A stretch of 7,022 nt of DNA, taken from assembly GCA_900554405.1 (NCBI GenBank), contig USHI01000066.1, positions 1-7,022 on the forward strand, written 5' to 3'. The position numbers and the translations under genes are program-made. This DNA comes from an uncultured Eubacteriales bacterium. GTDB lineage: Bacteria; Bacillota; Clostridia; Oscillospirales; CAG-382. A model generated the notes under the pieces. It saw only the letters and a program-made list of their open reading frames with translations, ran no database searches and was not told the DNA's origin. This document shows, piece by piece, positions 1-5,579 of this stretch (positions within the stretch are counted from its first letter, which is position 1; each line of letters opens with the position of its first letter).

Positions 1-928
1 CGATCCTGCCGCAAATCGTGGAATCGTTCACAAGGTCGTATATCTTCGTGAATACCGTCGCGCTGGACTCCGCATCCGTCACGATGGAAAGGTAGGGGAT
101 ATCGTCCTTGTCCTTGGCGACAATGCTTTTGCCCGCACCGACAAACAGCGAGGTGACAAAGTTCTTGTTCACAAGGAAGCCGTAACGGTCGTTGCAGGAC
201 ATACCGTCCACGCCGTCGATATCCGAGGTCACCCCCGCCGCCATTTCGGCAAGCTTGTCAATCGTCCAATTGCCGCTTTCAACAAGATCGTACGGATTTT
301 CAAGCCCGTTTTCGCGGATAATATCCTTGTTGAAAACCATCGTGTGAGTGCAGGCGAGCGAAAGCAGGCTGATATCGCCGGTGGCAAAGTAGGTTTTGTG
401 CTTTATGGACATGCTTTTCACAGCGTTCTGATCCCAGCAGGGCTTTTTAAGATCGATGTACTCGAAATCCGAAAGCTCGTAAAACATATTTTCGATGGCG
501 AGCGTGGCAGCCTGCGGGATATACGGCATGACAATGTCGTATGCGCCGGAGCCGGAAAGCGATTCGGCGCGTATAAGCTCGAGCATGGCATTTTCGGAGG
601 TGGTGCGTATTTCCTCGATCTTTACGCCGAAGCGGTTTTCGACCGTCTCGTTGCGCTTGTTGATCTCGTTGTTGAGCAGTTCGGGCGAGGATTCCTGGGC
701 GATTATTTCATTGGAACCGTAAAGCTGGAAAAAATCGCCGGGGACAAGGAATACAACGCTTCCGCCGTATTTTTTGTCCGGAAGCCCGTCAAAAAGCTCC
801 GCTTTGTGTTCGGATTCGGCCTGCGAGCTGCCGAGATCCAGCTCTTCATCGCCCTTGCAGGCGGCGAAGGCAAATAGGGAAAGGCAGAGAACGAGCGACA
901 GCGCTATCAAACGTTTCGTGTTATTCAT
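1..928 (-). CDS. Extracellular solute-binding lipoprotein of an ABC transporter (N-terminal 309 codons, cut by window edge)
   Basis: The minus strand reads openly from the ATG at 928-926 to the window edge, giving 309 codons and no stop. The N-terminus is a lipoprotein signal: MNNTKR, a hydrophobic stretch at residues 7-22, then FAAC with Cys24 as the lipidated residue (Phe at -3 is slightly atypical), followed by an acidic, Ser-rich tether. The mature part follows the pattern of the large clostridial/Paenibacillus family 1 binding proteins: LPDKKYGG near 49-56, an INKRNETVENRFGVKI stretch near 89-104, KPCWDQNA near 162-169 where relatives usually have two Trp, YFATGDISL near 180-188, and NPYDLVESGNWTIDKL near 211-226. 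By family knowledge it binds a nutrient, often a sugar or oligosaccharide, outside the membrane and delivers it to permeases; the ligand cannot be read from the sequence. An AGAGGG ribosome site (933-938) lies 4 bases upstream of the ATG. The permease genes would be expected beyond the left edge. Confidence 0.9.
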   Translation of the reverse strand, partial: MNNTKRLIALSLVLCLSLFAFAACKGDEELDLGSSQAESEHKAELFDGLPDKKYGGSVVFLVPGDFFQLYGSNEIIAQESSPELLNNEINKRNETVENRFGVKIEEIRTTSENAMLELIRAESLSGSGAYDIVMPYIPQAATLAIENMFYELSDFEYIDLKKPCWDQNAVKSMSIKHKTYFATGDISLLSLACTHTMVFNKDIIRENGLENPYDLVESGNWTIDKLAEMAAGVTSDIDGVDGMSCNDRYGFLVNKNFVTSLFVGAGKSIVAKDKDDIPYLSIVTDAESSATVFTKIYDLVNDSTICGRI

Positions 929-932
929 GTTA

Positions 933-939
933 CCCTCTC
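933..939 (-). promoter_or_regulatory. Ribosome binding site of the solute-binding lipoprotein
   Basis: On the minus strand the bases read GAGAGGG and end 4 bases before the ATG at 928. The spacing is short but the match to the anti-Shine-Dalgarno is good. Together with the signal peptide that follows, it fixes this start. Confidence 0.65.
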
Positions 940-987
940 GTTTCGGGCAGCCGGGCGTGCGGGCTCCGGTCTTATGCCCTCTACGGT

Positions 988-1016
988 ATTATACAGTTTT
1001 CGGAGTAAAAAATCAA
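988..1016 (-). promoter_or_regulatory. Sigma-A type promoter for the solute-binding lipoprotein
   Basis: On the minus strand TTGATT (1016-1011, four of six consensus bases) is followed by a 17-base spacer and a perfect TATAAT (993-988). Transcription would begin near 981, giving a leader of about 53 bases before the ATG. The region upstream of the -35 (1017-1035) is AT-rich, which would help RNA polymerase. I see no convincing operator or riboswitch in the short leader. Confidence 0.75.
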
Positions 1017-1033
1017 GTTCTTTAAGATATATT

Positions 1034-1062
1034 TTGACAAACCGCCGAAACTGTGGTAAAAT
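1034..1062 (+). promoter_or_regulatory. Sigma-A type promoter for the phoH operon
   Basis: A perfect TTGACA (1034-1039), a 17-base spacer and TAAAAT (1057-1062), with an extended -10 TGG at 1054-1056, make a strong vegetative promoter. The start of transcription should fall near 1069, leaving a leader of about 30 bases before the phoH ATG at 1101. A perfect 8-base palindrome, ACCGCGGT (1065-1072), sits on the predicted start point. The -35 boxes of this promoter and of the leftward one are 17 bases apart, so the two polymerases probably compete for the same AT-rich stretch. Confidence 0.82.
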
Positions 1063-1088
1063 ACACCGCGGTAAAATCTGTTATGTTC

Positions 1089-1092
1089 GGAG
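1089..1092 (+). promoter_or_regulatory. Ribosome binding site that fixes the phoH start at 1101
   Basis: GGAG lies 8 bases before the ATG at 1101. The same frame also opens with a GTG at 1053, but that codon lies inside the promoter, upstream of the predicted transcript start, and has no ribosome site. The start at 1101 is therefore preferred. Confidence 0.8.
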
Positions 1093-1100
1093 TAACCATA

Positions 1101-2102
1101 ATGTACGAAAAATCCCTCCCGGAGCTTTCGCTCGATTTCGTGCTGAAGCTCTTCGGTACGCTCGACGGCAATGTCGAAAACATAGAATCCGCTTTTTCCG
1201 TAAGCGTCGTCAGCCGCGACGGCTCTGTCCGTATCAGCGGCGAAAATCAGTCGGATGTGAACATGGCGGTGTCCTGCATACGCCAGCTCGAGCGGATCAG
1301 TCAGAAAACCGAAAGTATTGACGAAAACACCGTCAATTACGTTATATCCATGGTGCGTGAGGAAAAGGAAAGCGAGCTCGGCGCCATTTATAGCGATTGC
1401 ATCTGCCTCACGAATCGCGGCAAGCCGATCAAGGCAAAGACAGTCGGCCAGCAGGAATATGTCGATTCCATATCAAAAAACACCATTGTGTTCGGTGTCG
1501 GTCCCGCCGGAACGGGCAAAACCTTCCTTGCCGTCGCAATGGCGGTAACGGCGCTCAAAGCCAAGCAGGTCAGCAGGATCGTTCTCACGCGCCCTGCGGT
1601 GGAAGCGGGCGAAAAGCTCGGCTTTCTTCCCGGTGATCTCCAAAATAAGATCGATCCCTACCTACGCCCGCTTTACGATGCATTGGGCGAAATGCTCGGC
1701 GCCGAAAGCTTCCGGGCTTACGGTGAAAAGGGCATTGTGGAGATAGTCCCGCTCGCATATATGCGCGGCAGAACGCTCGACGATGCGTTTATAATTCTCG
1801 ACGAGGCACAGAACACCACTACGGAACAGATGAAAATGTTCCTCACCCGCCTGGGGAACAACAGCAAGGCTGTCGTCACCGGCGATATCACCCAGATCGA
1901 CCTTCCCGCCATGCGCAAAAGCGGGCTCGTGGAGGCGATATCCATACTCGACAACATCGAAGGAATCAAAATATTCCGTTTTTCGCGGCGCGATGTCGTG
2001 CGGCATCCGCTTGTACAAAAAATAATCCGCGCTTATGAAAAGCACGGAACGGAGTCGCGCGCTGCCGCGGCATCATTCAGGAGAAAGCCTAAAAATGATT
2101 AA
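1101..2102 (+). CDS. phoH: PhoH-like P-loop ATPase
   Basis: The 333-residue protein belongs to the PhoH/PhoL family of nucleotide-binding proteins, which is linked to RNA metabolism and usually encoded beside ybeY. Residues 1-65 look like the small KH-like N-terminal module of bacterial PhoH proteins (LFGTLDGNVENIES, then a VRISGE strand). The ATPase core follows: Walker A GPAGTGKT at 134-141, the family signature beginning RPAVEAGEKLGFLPGD at 164-179 and running on through LRPLYDAL, Walker B IILDEAQNTT at 231-240 (D234, E235), and a sensor-like VVTGDITQIDL at 258-268. The length is normal for the family. It is the first gene of the rightward operon, and its last 8 bases overlap ybeY, which suggests coupled translation. 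The cytoplasmic location and ATP binding follow from the family; its exact substrate is not settled. Confidence 0.97.
   Translation: MYEKSLPELSLDFVLKLFGTLDGNVENIESAFSVSVVSRDGSVRISGENQSDVNMAVSCIRQLERISQKTESIDENTVNYVISMVREEKESELGAIYSDCICLTNRGKPIKAKTVGQQEYVDSISKNTIVFGVGPAGTGKTFLAVAMAVTALKAKQVSRIVLTRPAVEAGEKLGFLPGDLQNKIDPYLRPLYDALGEMLGAESFRAYGEKGIVEIVPLAYMRGRTLDDAFIILDEAQNTTTEQMKMFLTRLGNNSKAVVTGDITQIDLPAMRKSGLVEAISILDNIEGIKIFRFSRRDVVRHPLVQKIIRAYEKHGTESRAAAASFRRKPKND
2079..2083 (+). promoter_or_regulatory. Ribosome binding site of ybeY, inside the end of phoH
   Basis: AGGAG lies 11 bases before the ATG at 2095 and within the last codons of phoH. It selects 2095 over the upstream in-frame ATG at 2035, which would add about 20 residues that YbeY proteins do not have. 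Confidence 0.8.
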
Positions 2103-2541
2103 GATCTATTTCAATAACGAAACCGAAGCGATACCCAAGCTTTACGAAACGCTCATGAAGCGCGTGATAAGGCGCGCCGTCGCTGCGGAATACCCGAACC
2201 ACCGGTTCGAGGTGAACGTCACGATATGCGACGATGCACATATCCGCGAGCTGAACCGCGAATACCGCGGGATCGACCGTGCGACGGATGTCCTTTCGTT
2301 TCCTTTTCTGGATTTCGAAACGCCGGATGTTACGGTACTGCTCGGCGATATCGTCATATCGCGGGATACGGCATACCGCCAGGCGGAGGAATACGGGCAT
2401 TCACCAAAGCGCGAATTTTGTTTCCTTGCGGCGCATTCCGCGCTGCATCTGCTCGGCTACGATCACGAAACCGAATCCGAACGTGCCGAAATGGAGGCGC
2501 GCCAGCGCCTGATACTCGACGAATGCGGGATAAAGAGGTAG
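2095..2541 (+). CDS. ybeY: YbeY endoribonuclease (rRNA maturation factor)
   Basis: The 148-residue protein is a complete YbeY, a zinc-dependent single-strand endoribonuclease that acts in 16S rRNA 3'-end maturation and ribosome quality control in the cytoplasm. The zinc-binding signature HxxxHxxxxxH is intact as HSALHLLGYDH, with His114, His118 and His124. The other family hallmarks are present: LNREYRGIDRATDVLSFPF at residues 53-71 and LGDIVIS at 83-89. The second residue of the zinc motif is Ser where Gly is common, a conservative change. The ATG at 2095 gives the usual N-terminus (MIKIYFNN) and overlaps phoH by 8 bases. The TAG stop is only 3 bases before the next gene, whose ribosome site lies inside the end of ybeY, so the genes are probably co-transcribed and translationally linked. 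Confidence 0.97.
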   Translation: MIKIYFNNETEAIPKLYETLMKRVIRRAVAAEYPNHRFEVNVTICDDAHIRELNREYRGIDRATDVLSFPFLDFETPDVTVLLGDIVISRDTAYRQAEEYGHSPKREFCFLAAHSALHLLGYDHETESERAEMEARQRLILDECGIKR

Positions 2542-2544
2542 GTA

Positions 2545-5500
2545 ATGCTCGGAAATAAAAAAGTAAGGTTTTCAAGCTCCGCCGCTCCGGAAAGGGAAAA
2601 GACTCCCTTCGAAAAGCAGCTGAAAACAACAAAGCTCAAATTCATTCTGCATACCGCTCTGCTTGCGCTTTCGCTTCTGATATTCTTTGCGGGTACATAC
2701 ACACGCCTGATGTTCCCCGACCAGGAAGCGGAGGAGCTGTTCTATTACCTGATGAACGGCGTGGGCGACAGTGACCCGATGATGTACATAAAGGCGCTCG
2801 GCGTGTGCATAGTGCCCTTTCTTGCCGCACTCTTTGCGCTGCTGCTTCTGCAGTACGATATTCCCGTGCTTCCGAAGAAATATGCGCACAAGGGCGGCAG
2901 GCAGCTTTTCACCCGCCGGCACCGCTGCCTGACAACAGCCGTTGCCTGCACGCTGTGCATCCTGCTCGGCTTTGCGCAGATCGGTACATTCAAATACATA
3001 GCGGCGCATACCGTCAGCTCGGATTTCATCGAAAAGAATTATGTAAACCCGGACGGCAAGGTGTCGGCACCGGAAAACAAAAGAAATCTTATCGTTATCG
3101 AGGTCGAATCGCTCGAAACGACGTTTATAAACAAAAACAACGGCGGCGAATGGGATAACGATGTACTGCGCGATATGCACGATCTTCTCGCCTACCCGGG
3201 TTCAACATATTTCACCTCCTCGCCCAGCAGCGGTCTGCTGCGCGGTACGGAGGAGGTTTACGGCACGACCTGGACAACGGCGGCGCTTGTCGGCTACAAT
3301 TCCGGGCTGCCATTCAAGGTACCGATGAATTCGCGCAATAAGTACCAATCCGATGAATTCATGGGCGGGGCATATATGCTCGGCGATATATTAAAGGCAT
3401 CCGGATACAGCAATGTGCTGGTCTCCGGCTCGGTCACGAGCTTCGGCGGCGTAAAGCAGATGTTCACAAAGCACGGCGAATACGATATCATAGATGCGCA
3501 TTCAATTGCTTCGCACGGCTATTCCGTGCCCAAAAGCCAGCAAAATGAATGGGGCATGAGCGACGAGGCTCTCTTCCGTATTGCAAAAAGCGAATGCGAA
3601 AAAGGGCTTTCGGGCGAGAAACCCTTCCACCTCTTTATCAGCACGATCGACACGCATATCGACTGCTATACCTACGATAAGGAAGCAAGCGAAAAGCAGG
3701 GCTACAAGGGCAGTGAAACGGCATACGGTACAAAATACGAAAACGCCTATGCCACCACCGCACGCGAGATAAAGGCTTTTGTCGATTGGCTTTGCGAACA
3801 GCCGGAATATGCAAATACCACCGTCGTTATCTACGGCGATCACCTTAATATGTATAAGGAGATCGGCACCCGAGTGGAGGACAGCTCCTCCCGCGGCAGA
3901 TATAACCTTATTCTCAATTCCGCCGTTTCGCCGGTGCGCGGCTGCTTCGGACGCGGCTTCACCGCCTTCGATATTTATCCCACCGTGCTTGCCGCGGCGG
4001 GCTTTACCGTCCACGGCGAACGGCTTGCGCTCGGCACGAATCTCTTTTCCGGCGAGGACACGCTTGCGGAGCGTGTCGGGCTCGAAAAAATGAATTTCGA
4101 GCTGGAACGCAAATCCGATTTTTATAACGAAAAGATACTCGGCGACGATTATTTCAGCCTTTACGATGTTTCAAACGGTGCCGCAAGCGGCGGTATGGCG
4201 GATCTCACCGGTTCCGGCAGCGACACAACGGGCGACGGTTCGTATGTTTCGAACCCGTGGGGCGAAACCTCCGCGCCGGACCCGTGGGACGAAACCTCCG
4301 CACCCGACCCGTGGGGGGATGATTCCTCCGGGGAGGATTCTTCAAGCATGATCCCGTCATCATCCGCCGCATCCTCCGAAGAGCCGTATACTCCTCTGCC
4401 GAATGATTTTATCGGGCAGCAGTATGTGGATCCGCGCGGCAGGGTGAAGCTGAACGGTGCAAAACGCAATATCGTTTATATCGAGGTGGAATCGCTGGAA
4501 ACGACGATGTTCACCCGCGCACAGGGCGGCGCATGGGATTATGAAGTCATCCCCGAGCTTTATGAGCTGCTCACATACGGCGAAGCCGTCAGCTTTTCCG
4601 CCGATTCCTCCGTAAGGGGCGGGTTCGATACCTACGGTACCGATTATACCGTCGGCGCTATTGCCGGTTATGTTACCGGGCTTCCGTTAAAGCTCAAATA
4701 TTCCGGCAGGAGCGATTATTATTCCGATAAATTCATGGACGGCGCATATGCTCTGGGTGATGTGACACTTGCAAACGGTTACCGTAACCTTTATGTCTCC
4801 GGCTCCGTGACATATTTCGGCGGCTTGAAGAAGCTGTTCCGGCACCACGGCTCGTATGAAATCATCGAACCGGGCAATGTCGGGAAGTACGGCTACAAAG
4901 TTCCGGGCAGCCAGCGCAACGAATGGGGCATGAGCGACGAGGCGGCATTCCGTATTGCAAAAAGCGAATGGGAAAAGCATTTTTCCGGCGGCAGCAGCGA
5001 ACCGCTCCACCTGTTCATCAGCACGATCGACACGCATATCCAGTGCTATACCTATGATGCGGCTGCAAGCGCGGCGGACGGTTATACCGGCAGCGTTAAT
5101 CGCTTTGCCACCACGCGTGAGAATTCTTATGCCACCACCGTGCGGGAGATAAAGGCTTTTGTCGATTGGCTGCGCTCCACCCCGCAATACGCAAATACCA
5201 CGATCGTCATTGTCGGCGACCATTACAACATGGCATCCGATTTCTGCGACACGGCGGACAAATCGCTCCGCGGCAAGTATAATGTTATACTTAACCCCGT
5301 CGTTGCCGCCGCAAAGACCAAAAACCGCTCCTTTGCCGCGATGGATTTTTATCCCACCGTGCTTGCCGCCTGCGGATTCACCTTCGGCGGCGACAGGCTC
5401 GCGCTCGGCACAAATCTGTTTTCCGAAGCCGAAACGCTTTTCGAGCAGTACGGGATCGAGGAAGTCAAGGCGGAGCTGCGAAAGCGCTCGGATTTCGTTA

Positions 5501-5565
5501 TCAAACGCATTTTCCGCGATGTTGCCCCGGGCAGCCAGTATTGGGAAATAGTATATTACGGTTAA
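2545..5565 (+). CDS. LtaS/OpgB-family phosphoglycerol transferase with two tandem extracellular catalytic domains
   Basis: The protein is 1006 residues, while ordinary single-domain LtaS proteins are around 650. Three hydrophobic segments (about 31-53, 82-104 and 129-151) with basic cytoplasmic flanks (KK.R, KK..HK..RR) predict N-in topology and everything after 155 outside the cell. Domain 1 (about 158-545) and domain 2 (about 619-1006) both match the sulfatase-like fold. Both have the metal-binding Glu in VESLE (E188; E649), a GT dipeptide placed like the LtaS nucleophile relative to the downstream GLP (T241; T699), IDTH (H371; H831) and GDH (D432-H433; D892-H893). The FGG.....F..HG segment resembles OpgB more than LtaS. 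The family moves glycerol phosphate from phosphatidylglycerol onto a growing chain or a glycan, and that is the inferred role; the acceptor is unknown. The linker (546-618) is rich in Ser, Asp and Pro and carries a 9-residue repeat. GAGG at 2535-2538, 6 bases before the ATG, supports the start. Confidence 0.9.
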   Translation: MLGNKKVRFSSSAAPEREKTPFEKQLKTTKLKFILHTALLALSLLIFFAGTYTRLMFPDQEAEELFYYLMNGVGDSDPMMYIKALGVCIVPFLAALFALLLLQYDIPVLPKKYAHKGGRQLFTRRHRCLTTAVACTLCILLGFAQIGTFKYIAAHTVSSDFIEKNYVNPDGKVSAPENKRNLIVIEVESLETTFINKNNGGEWDNDVLRDMHDLLAYPGSTYFTSSPSSGLLRGTEEVYGTTWTTAALVGYNSGLPFKVPMNSRNKYQSDEFMGGAYMLGDILKASGYSNVLVSGSVTSFGGVKQMFTKHGEYDIIDAHSIASHGYSVPKSQQNEWGMSDEALFRIAKSECEKGLSGEKPFHLFISTIDTHIDCYTYDKEASEKQGYKGSETAYGTKYENAYATTAREIKAFVDWLCEQPEYANTTVVIYGDHLNMYKEIGTRVEDSSSRGRYNLILNSAVSPVRGCFGRGFTAFDIYPTVLAAAGFTVHGERLALGTNLFSGEDTLAERVGLEKMNFELERKSDFYNEKILGDDYFSLYDVSNGAASGGMADLTGSGSDTTGDGSYVSNPWGETSAPDPWDETSAPDPWGDDSSGEDSSSMIPSSSAASSEEPYTPLPNDFIGQQYVDPRGRVKLNGAKRNIVYIEVESLETTMFTRAQGGAWDYEVIPELYELLTYGEAVSFSADSSVRGGFDTYGTDYTVGAIAGYVTGLPLKLKYSGRSDYYSDKFMDGAYALGDVTLANGYRNLYVSGSVTYFGGLKKLFRHHGSYEIIEPGNVGKYGYKVPGSQRNEWGMSDEAAFRIAKSEWEKHFSGGSSEPLHLFISTIDTHIQCYTYDAAASAADGYTGSVNRFATTRENSYATTVREIKAFVDWLRSTPQYANTTIVIVGDHYNMASDFCDTADKSLRGKYNVILNPVVAAAKTKNRSFAAMDFYPTVLAACGFTFGGDRLALGTNLFSEAETLFEQYGIEEVKAELRKRSDFVIKRIFRDVAPGSQYWEIVYYG
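2640..2997 (+). other. Three-helix membrane anchor of the double phosphoglycerol transferase
   Basis: These codons (roughly residues 32-151) encode three long hydrophobic stretches. The first follows a Lys-rich N-terminus, the loop to the second is acidic (DQEAEE, GDSD) and the loop to the third is strongly basic, so the positive-inside rule places the catalytic domains outside. S. aureus LtaS has five helices, so this anchor is reduced. There is no signal-peptidase site that I would trust. Confidence 0.75.
3016..4179 (+). repeat. Catalytic domain copy 1 of the tandem duplication
   Basis: Residues 158-545 form the first copy. It opens with DFIEKNYVNPDGKV, which matches DFIGQQYVDPRGRV at the start of copy 2, and ends after LALGTNLFS and KSDF. 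Corresponding residues of the two copies are 458-461 codons apart along their whole length, so the duplication is collinear with only small gaps. By eye about half the residues are identical. Confidence 0.88.
4255..4317 (+). repeat. 27-base tandem repeat in the interdomain linker
   Basis: Two full units (4255-4281 and 4282-4308) and a 9-base partial third unit (4309-4317) encode PWGETSAPD, PWDETSAPD and PWG. The units differ at only a few bases. The repeat lies in an acidic, Ser/Pro-rich stretch (residues about 546-618) that should be extended and flexible outside the membrane. Copy number could vary between strains by slippage without breaking the frame, which would change the spacing between the two catalytic domains. 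Confidence 0.85.
4330..4336 (+). promoter_or_regulatory. Possible internal ribosome site ahead of in-frame Met602
   Basis: GGGGAGG lies 11 bases before an in-frame ATG (4348-4350, Met602) in the linker. If used, it would give a 405-residue product with only domain 2 and no signal or membrane segment, which would stay in the cytoplasm. The same bases code for the Ser/Gly/Glu linker, so the match may be chance. Confidence 0.25.
4399..5562 (+). repeat. Catalytic domain copy 2 of the tandem duplication
   Basis: Residues 619-1006 form the second copy, collinear with copy 1. Exact DNA matches include 3547-3569 with 4921-4943, 3574-3596 with 4948-4970, 3637-3660 with 5017-5040, 3766-3791 with 5146-5171 and 3974-3995 with 5348-5369. 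The copy has no membrane segment of its own and depends on the anchor of copy 1. Its key residues E649, T699, H831, D892 and H893 are retained. Confidence 0.88.
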
Positions 5566-5570
5566 AAGGA
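5566..5570 (+). promoter_or_regulatory. Ribosome binding site of era
   Basis: AAGGA immediately follows the stop codon of the upstream gene and lies 9 bases before the ATG at 5580. It rules out the TTG at 5541 in the same frame, which falls inside the upstream gene and would add 13 residues foreign to Era. Confidence 0.85.
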
Positions 5571-5579
5571 AGTTGTATA

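Noticed and set aside
344..877. Plus-strand open frame of 177 codons opposite the lipoprotein gene
   Set aside because: It is antisense to a minus-strand gene with a clear lipoprotein signal and family motifs; it has no recognisable domain and reflects G+C-rich third positions on the opposite strand.
945..970. Possible hairpin in the leader of the lipoprotein gene
   Set aside because: Only a 4-base stem (949-952 with 962-965) can be drawn with confidence and there is no U-run, so neither a terminator nor a riboswitch can be supported.
1053..1100. N-terminal extension of PhoH from GTG at 1053
   Set aside because: The GTG lies within the promoter spacer, upstream of the predicted transcript start. 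The ATG at 1101 has a GGAG site and gives the normal PhoH N-terminus.
2035..2094. N-terminal extension of YbeY from ATG at 2035
   Set aside because: It would lie deep in phoH without a ribosome site and add residues not found in the family; 2095 has AGGAG upstream and the usual YbeY start.
4166..4351. Small 61-codon frame in the linker region
   Set aside because: As a gene of its own it has no ribosome site and an Arg/Pro-rich composition typical of a shifted frame. Its stop is of interest only as the possible junction discussed in the findings.
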